NCBI GenBank assembly: GCA_964571275.1
Contig: CAZNCQ010000026.1
Location: 1-43,112, forward strand
DNA length: 43,112 bases
DNA from: DASRQZ01 sp964571275
GTDB lineage: Bacteria; Myxococcota_A; Polyangia; Fen-1088
Direction of reading: 5' to 3'
The notes beneath the pieces were generated by a model, which saw only the letters and a list, made by a program, of their open reading frames with translations, was not told the DNA's origin and ran no database searches. The position numbers were made by a program, and so were the translations under genes. Of the stretch, positions 40,990-43,112 are shown in pieces. Every line of letters starts with the position of its first letter. The stretch's first letter is position 1.

Positions 40990-42138
40990 TCAGAAGTCGA
41001 GCACCCCGTCGCGCATCGCCAGATGCCGGCGCACCTGCTCGAGCCGCGCGAGGTATCTGCCGAAGTCCTTGCCGGGCGGCGTCCCTTCGCCCCGCTTGAG
41101 GTGCACGTCGGTGATGCGAGTCACCGCGAACCGACAGGCGGCGAAGCGCAGCTCGGGGCCGAAGGCGGCGCGCTCTTCGTCGGTGGGCGGCCGCACCGAC
41201 GCGTACCCGTCGAGCAACGCGCGCGCGACGTCGGCGCGAAAGTCGTCGCGCCCGAACGCGAACGCCAGCAGCGTCACCGCGACGTCGTAGGCCAGCCGGC
41301 CCCACGACGCCTGTTCGAAGTCGAGCAGCGCCACCAGCCGCGCCGTCGCGGTCACAGCGGCCGGCTCGGCCGGCGCGTCGAAGAGCGTGTTGTCGANNNN
41401 NNNNNNNNNNNNNNNNNNNNNNNNNNNNNNNNNNNNNNNNNNNNNNNNNNNNNNNNNNNNNNNNNNNNNNNNNNNNNNNNNNNNNNNNNNNNNNNNGTCG
41501 AAGAGCGTGTTGTCGATGAAGAGATCGCCGTGGATCAGGCCCATCGGTAAGGCCGGGTCGCGCTCGCGCGGGAGCGCCGCCAGCGCCGGCGTCAGGATCG
41601 CCACCGCCGCGCCGAGCTCGGCGCGCGTCGCCGCGGCCGCGGTCACTCGCGCGAGCCGGCGGTCGATCTCGTCGGGCTCGTAGCGGCCGGCGCGCCGATC
41701 GGTCAGGCCATCGCTGGCCAGATGCAGGCGTGCGAGCGCGGCGCCGACCTGACGCGCGTGCGCCGGGGCCACCTCGGCGCGCACCAGCGTGCGTCCCGGC
41801 AGCCAGGGAAAGAGAGATACGATCGGGCCAGGCTCGCCCGCCGGCGCCGCGGGCGGCGACCAGCGCACGAACGGACGCCCATCGAGCGCGCGCACGGGCG
41901 CGGGAGTCGGGACGCCGTGGGCCGCGGCGTGAGCGACGATCGCCGCCTCACGGGCCACGTCATCCTCGGACTTGCCCTCGTTGATGCGCAGGAAGCGCCG
42001 GCCGTCGTCGGTTTCGACGGCGATGTTCGTATTGATGGTGCCGACCGCGATCGGACGGTGGCCGCGGTAGGCGGGCGCACCGAAGGCGCGCAGGATCGCG
42101 CGCACGTCATCGGCCGAGAGTGAGCGAAAGGACCCCAT
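40990..42138 (-). CDS. Phosphotransferase, homoserine kinase type II-like (gap inside)
   Basis: Choline/aminoglycoside-kinase-fold phosphotransferase (COG2334, ThrB2-like). Visible are a nucleotide-loop equivalent PIAVGTINTNIAVET, RRFLRINEGKSEDDVAREAA, PIVSLFPWLPGRTLV, the catalytic loop LIHGDLFIDNTLFD and metal-binding LLDFEQASWGRLAYDVAVTL. About 342 aa once the 100-N gap and its 20-bp duplicated flank are removed; neither changes the frame. ATG 42138 (MGSFRSLSADDVRAIL) is the likely start. The substrate could be homoserine or another hydroxyl compound. It is divergent from the sigma factor gene. Confidence 0.85.
   Translation of the reverse strand: MGSFRSLSADDVRAILRAFGAPAYRGHRPIAVGTINTNIAVETDDGRRFLRINEGKSEDDVAREAAIVAHAAAHGVPTPAPVRALDGRPFVRWSPPAAPAGEPGPIVSLFPWLPGRTLVRAEVAPAHARQVGAALARLHLASDGLTDRRAGRYEPDEIDRRLARVTAAAATRAELGAAVAILTPALAALPRERDPALPMGLIHGDLFIDNTLFDXXXXXXXXXXXXXXXXXXXXXXXXXXXXXXXXXXDNTLFDAPAEPAAVTATARLVALLDFEQASWGRLAYDVAVTLLAFAFGRDDFRADVARALLDGYASVRPPTDEERAAFGPELRFAACRFAVTRITDVHLKRGEGTPPGKDFGRYLARLEQVRRHLAMRDGVLDF
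41377..41516. repeat. 20-bp duplication flanking the N gap (contig-end overlap)
   Basis: The same 20-mer (GTCGAAGAGCGTGTTGTCGA) stands at 41377-41396 and 41497-41516, directly on each side of the Ns. Such identity at both edges is what two overlapping contig ends placed apart by a fixed-size scaffold gap look like. Confidence 0.9.
41397..41496. other. 100-N scaffold gap
   Basis: Exactly 100 Ns lie inside the phosphotransferase gene. Collapsing Ns plus one copy of the flanking 20-mer removes 120 bp (40 codons) and restores the continuous motif DNTLFDAPAEPA, so probably no sequence is missing. Confidence 0.93.
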
Positions 42139-42173
42139 GCGAAAACCGGAGAAGACGACATAGATACGCGGAC

Positions 42174-42202
42174 TTGACGCCGCAGCGCAACCCTTGTCTA
42201 TT
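42174..42202 (+). promoter_or_regulatory. Possible promoter of the sigma-factor/sctJ operon
   Basis: TTGACG (42174-42179), 17-bp spacer, TCTATT (42197-42202). If used, transcription would begin near 42209, exactly at an in-frame GTG, implying a leaderless message and excluding the TTG at 42194. Confidence 0.4.
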
Positions 42203-42937
42203 CGCCCCGTGCCGGCGGCGCGGGAGAAAAGAGGACTCATCGAGGATCACCTCGCGCTGGTGCAAGCCATCGCGCGCAAGGTGAAGAAGACGTTGAGCGC
42301 GTCGATCGAGTTCGAAGATCTGGTCGGCTACGGATCGAAGGGTCTGGTCGAGGCGGCGGAGCGCTTCGACCCGACGCAGGGGGTGACGTTCAGCACGTTC
42401 GCCTACTACCGCATCCGCGGCGCGATGTTCGACGGGCTGCGCACCATGGGGTGGTATTCGCGTTCGGACTACGCGCGCTATCGCGCCGAGGAACGCGCCA
42501 ATGAATTGCTGCGGGCGCACGCCGAGCGCGAGGCTGCGGAGCGGAGCGCGGCGGCGCGCCAGCCGGCGGGGGCCAGCCGCGCGGCGGAGGGCCCGGCACC
42601 ATCCGACACAGCGGCGGCGCTGGCGGGCATCGGCGAGATCCTGTCGGACATCGCGGCGGTGCACATCACGTCGCTCGACGCAGCGGCGTCGGTGGCCGAC
42701 GAGAGCCTGCCGGCGCCCGACGCGCTCATCGACACCGGCCGCCTGGGCGCGCGCCTGCGTGGCGCGATCCAGAAGCTGCCGGCGCGCGAGCGACAGCTGA
42801 TGGAGCTCTACTACTACGGCGGCAAGAACCTGGAAGAAGCGGGCGAGACCATGGGGCTGTCCAAGTCGTGGGCCTGCCGACTGCACGCGCGCGCGATCCA
42901 GCTTCTGCGCGCGGCGATGGCGGACGCGGACGGATGA
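42194..42937 (+). CDS. FliA/WhiG-like sigma-70 family sigma factor
   Basis: A 247-aa (TTG 42194) or 242-aa (GTG 42209) sigma factor; no ribosome site helps to choose. Region 2 is IEFEDLVGYGSKGLVEAAER, then FDPTQGVTFSTFAYYRIRGA followed by MFDGLRTMGWYSRSDYARYR, the sigma-28 arrangement in which region 2 passes into R-x-W-x-x-R. Region 4 is IQKLPARERQLMELYYYGGK and GLSKSWACRLHARAIQLL. The middle (about 110-165) is Ala/Ser-rich and lacks a clear region 3. The stop overlaps sctJ in an ATGA, so it is coupled to a type III secretion gene and may drive that locus. Confidence 0.88.
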   Translation: MSIRPVPAAREKRGLIEDHLALVQAIARKVKKTLSASIEFEDLVGYGSKGLVEAAERFDPTQGVTFSTFAYYRIRGAMFDGLRTMGWYSRSDYARYRAEERANELLRAHAEREAAERSAAARQPAGASRAAEGPAPSDTAAALAGIGEILSDIAAVHITSLDAAASVADESLPAPDALIDTGRLGARLRGAIQKLPARERQLMELYYYGGKNLEEAGETMGLSKSWACRLHARAIQLLRAAMADADG

Positions 42938-43112
42938 CGCCTGTCGTGATTCGAGGTGCCCCGATCGTCGTGGCGCTGGCGCTCGCGTGTGGCGCCGCCG
43001 CGTGCTCGACCAACCTGCTTCACGGCCTCGACGAGGGCTCGGCCAACGAGACGATCGCCGCGCTCGAGCGCGCCGGCATCGCGACCGAGAAGCTCGCCGA
43101 CGAGGGGAGCAC
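42934..43112 (+). CDS. sctJ: Type III secretion inner-membrane ring lipoprotein SctJ (partial)
   Basis: ATG 42934 opens a frame that runs off the window after 59 full codons. The product has a signal peptide (IVVALALACGAAAC, lipobox GAAAC) followed by STNLLHGLDEGSANETIAAL, then ERAGIATEKLADEGS. This is the N-terminal signature of YscJ/PrgK/SctJ: a lipid-anchored Cys, a short L-x-x-G-L-x-E-x-x-A-N-E segment and an A-L-x-x-x-G-I helix of the first ring-building domain. FliF is related but lacks the lipobox. It overlaps the sigma factor stop in an ATGA. More type III secretion genes should follow to the right. Confidence 0.82.
   Translation, partial: MTPVVIRGAPIVVALALACGAAACSTNLLHGLDEGSANETIAALERAGIATEKLADEGS

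Noticed and set aside
40990..42138. Phosphotransferase gene disrupted by an insertion
   Set aside because: The interruption is 100 Ns flanked by an identical 20-mer; collapsing it restores the motif and keeps the frame.

Overview
The window is very GC-rich DNA (strong G/C third-position bias throughout), apparently from a metagenome-style or draft assembly, since it holds two runs of N. The gene content suggests a member of the Myxococcota or a related former-deltaproteobacterial lineage. It has a Pkn-type Ser/Thr kinase with a periplasmic tail, several hybrid histidine kinases, Gly/Ala-rich lipoproteins, a PilZ protein, FadL, a fatty-acid desaturase, and a type III secretion ring lipoprotein next to a FliA-like sigma factor. 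This placement is inferred from family content only. I found no tRNA, rRNA, CRISPR array, transposase, integrase or phage gene, and no stretch over 300 bases without a gene.

Layout. (1) 1-4877, minus strand: a membrane-linked formate dehydrogenase operon (fdhA-fdhB-nrfD) with ATGA overlaps. The catalytic subunit is a selenoprotein: an in-frame UGA lies at the Sec position and is followed by a SECIS hairpin. Transketolase lies upstream at 4932-6995. (2) 7287-10669, plus strand: an Ada-AlkA fusion and an O6-alkylguanine transferase (alkylation repair), then an ArsR regulator and an AHSA1-YciI fusion behind a perfect palindromic operator. (3) 10702-14140: a divergent GlxA-type regulator and isonitrile-hydratase-like DJ-1 pair, then phosphofructokinase coupled to a small four-helix membrane protein. 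(4) 14258-18333, plus strand: a beta-helix lipoprotein, then a desaturase, intramembrane-sensing histidine kinase and OmpR-type regulator operon preceded by four exactly 11-bp-phased TGAC repeats. (5) 18312-25513: envelope lipid functions (MMPL/HpnN-like exporter, Vps62-like lipoprotein, flippase-like protein, GT4 glycosyltransferase, CDP-alcohol phosphatidyltransferase). (6) 25553-28093: cobU-cobT-cobS, the nucleotide-loop assembly steps of cobalamin synthesis. (7) 28090-31731, minus strand: an atypical acyl-CoA dehydrogenase, FadL and a lipoprotein. (8) 31797-39821: signalling genes (PAS hybrid kinase, Ser/Thr kinase, DUF4337 protein, REC-PAS-HK-REC hybrid, single-domain receiver) plus a secreted esterase. 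(9) 39867-43112: a small lipoprotein, PilZ, a homoserine-kinase-II-like phosphotransferase interrupted by an artefactual gap, and the FliA-like sigma factor translationally coupled to sctJ, which runs off the window.

Three parts deserve most attention: the Sec-dependent formate dehydrogenase with its SECIS; the desaturase/two-component operon with its own likely OmpR-family binding array, which looks like a self-contained membrane-lipid homeostasis switch; and the sigma-28-like factor locked to a type III secretion gene. Two apparent gene breaks, in fdhA and in the phosphotransferase, are explained by assembly gaps rather than by mutation.
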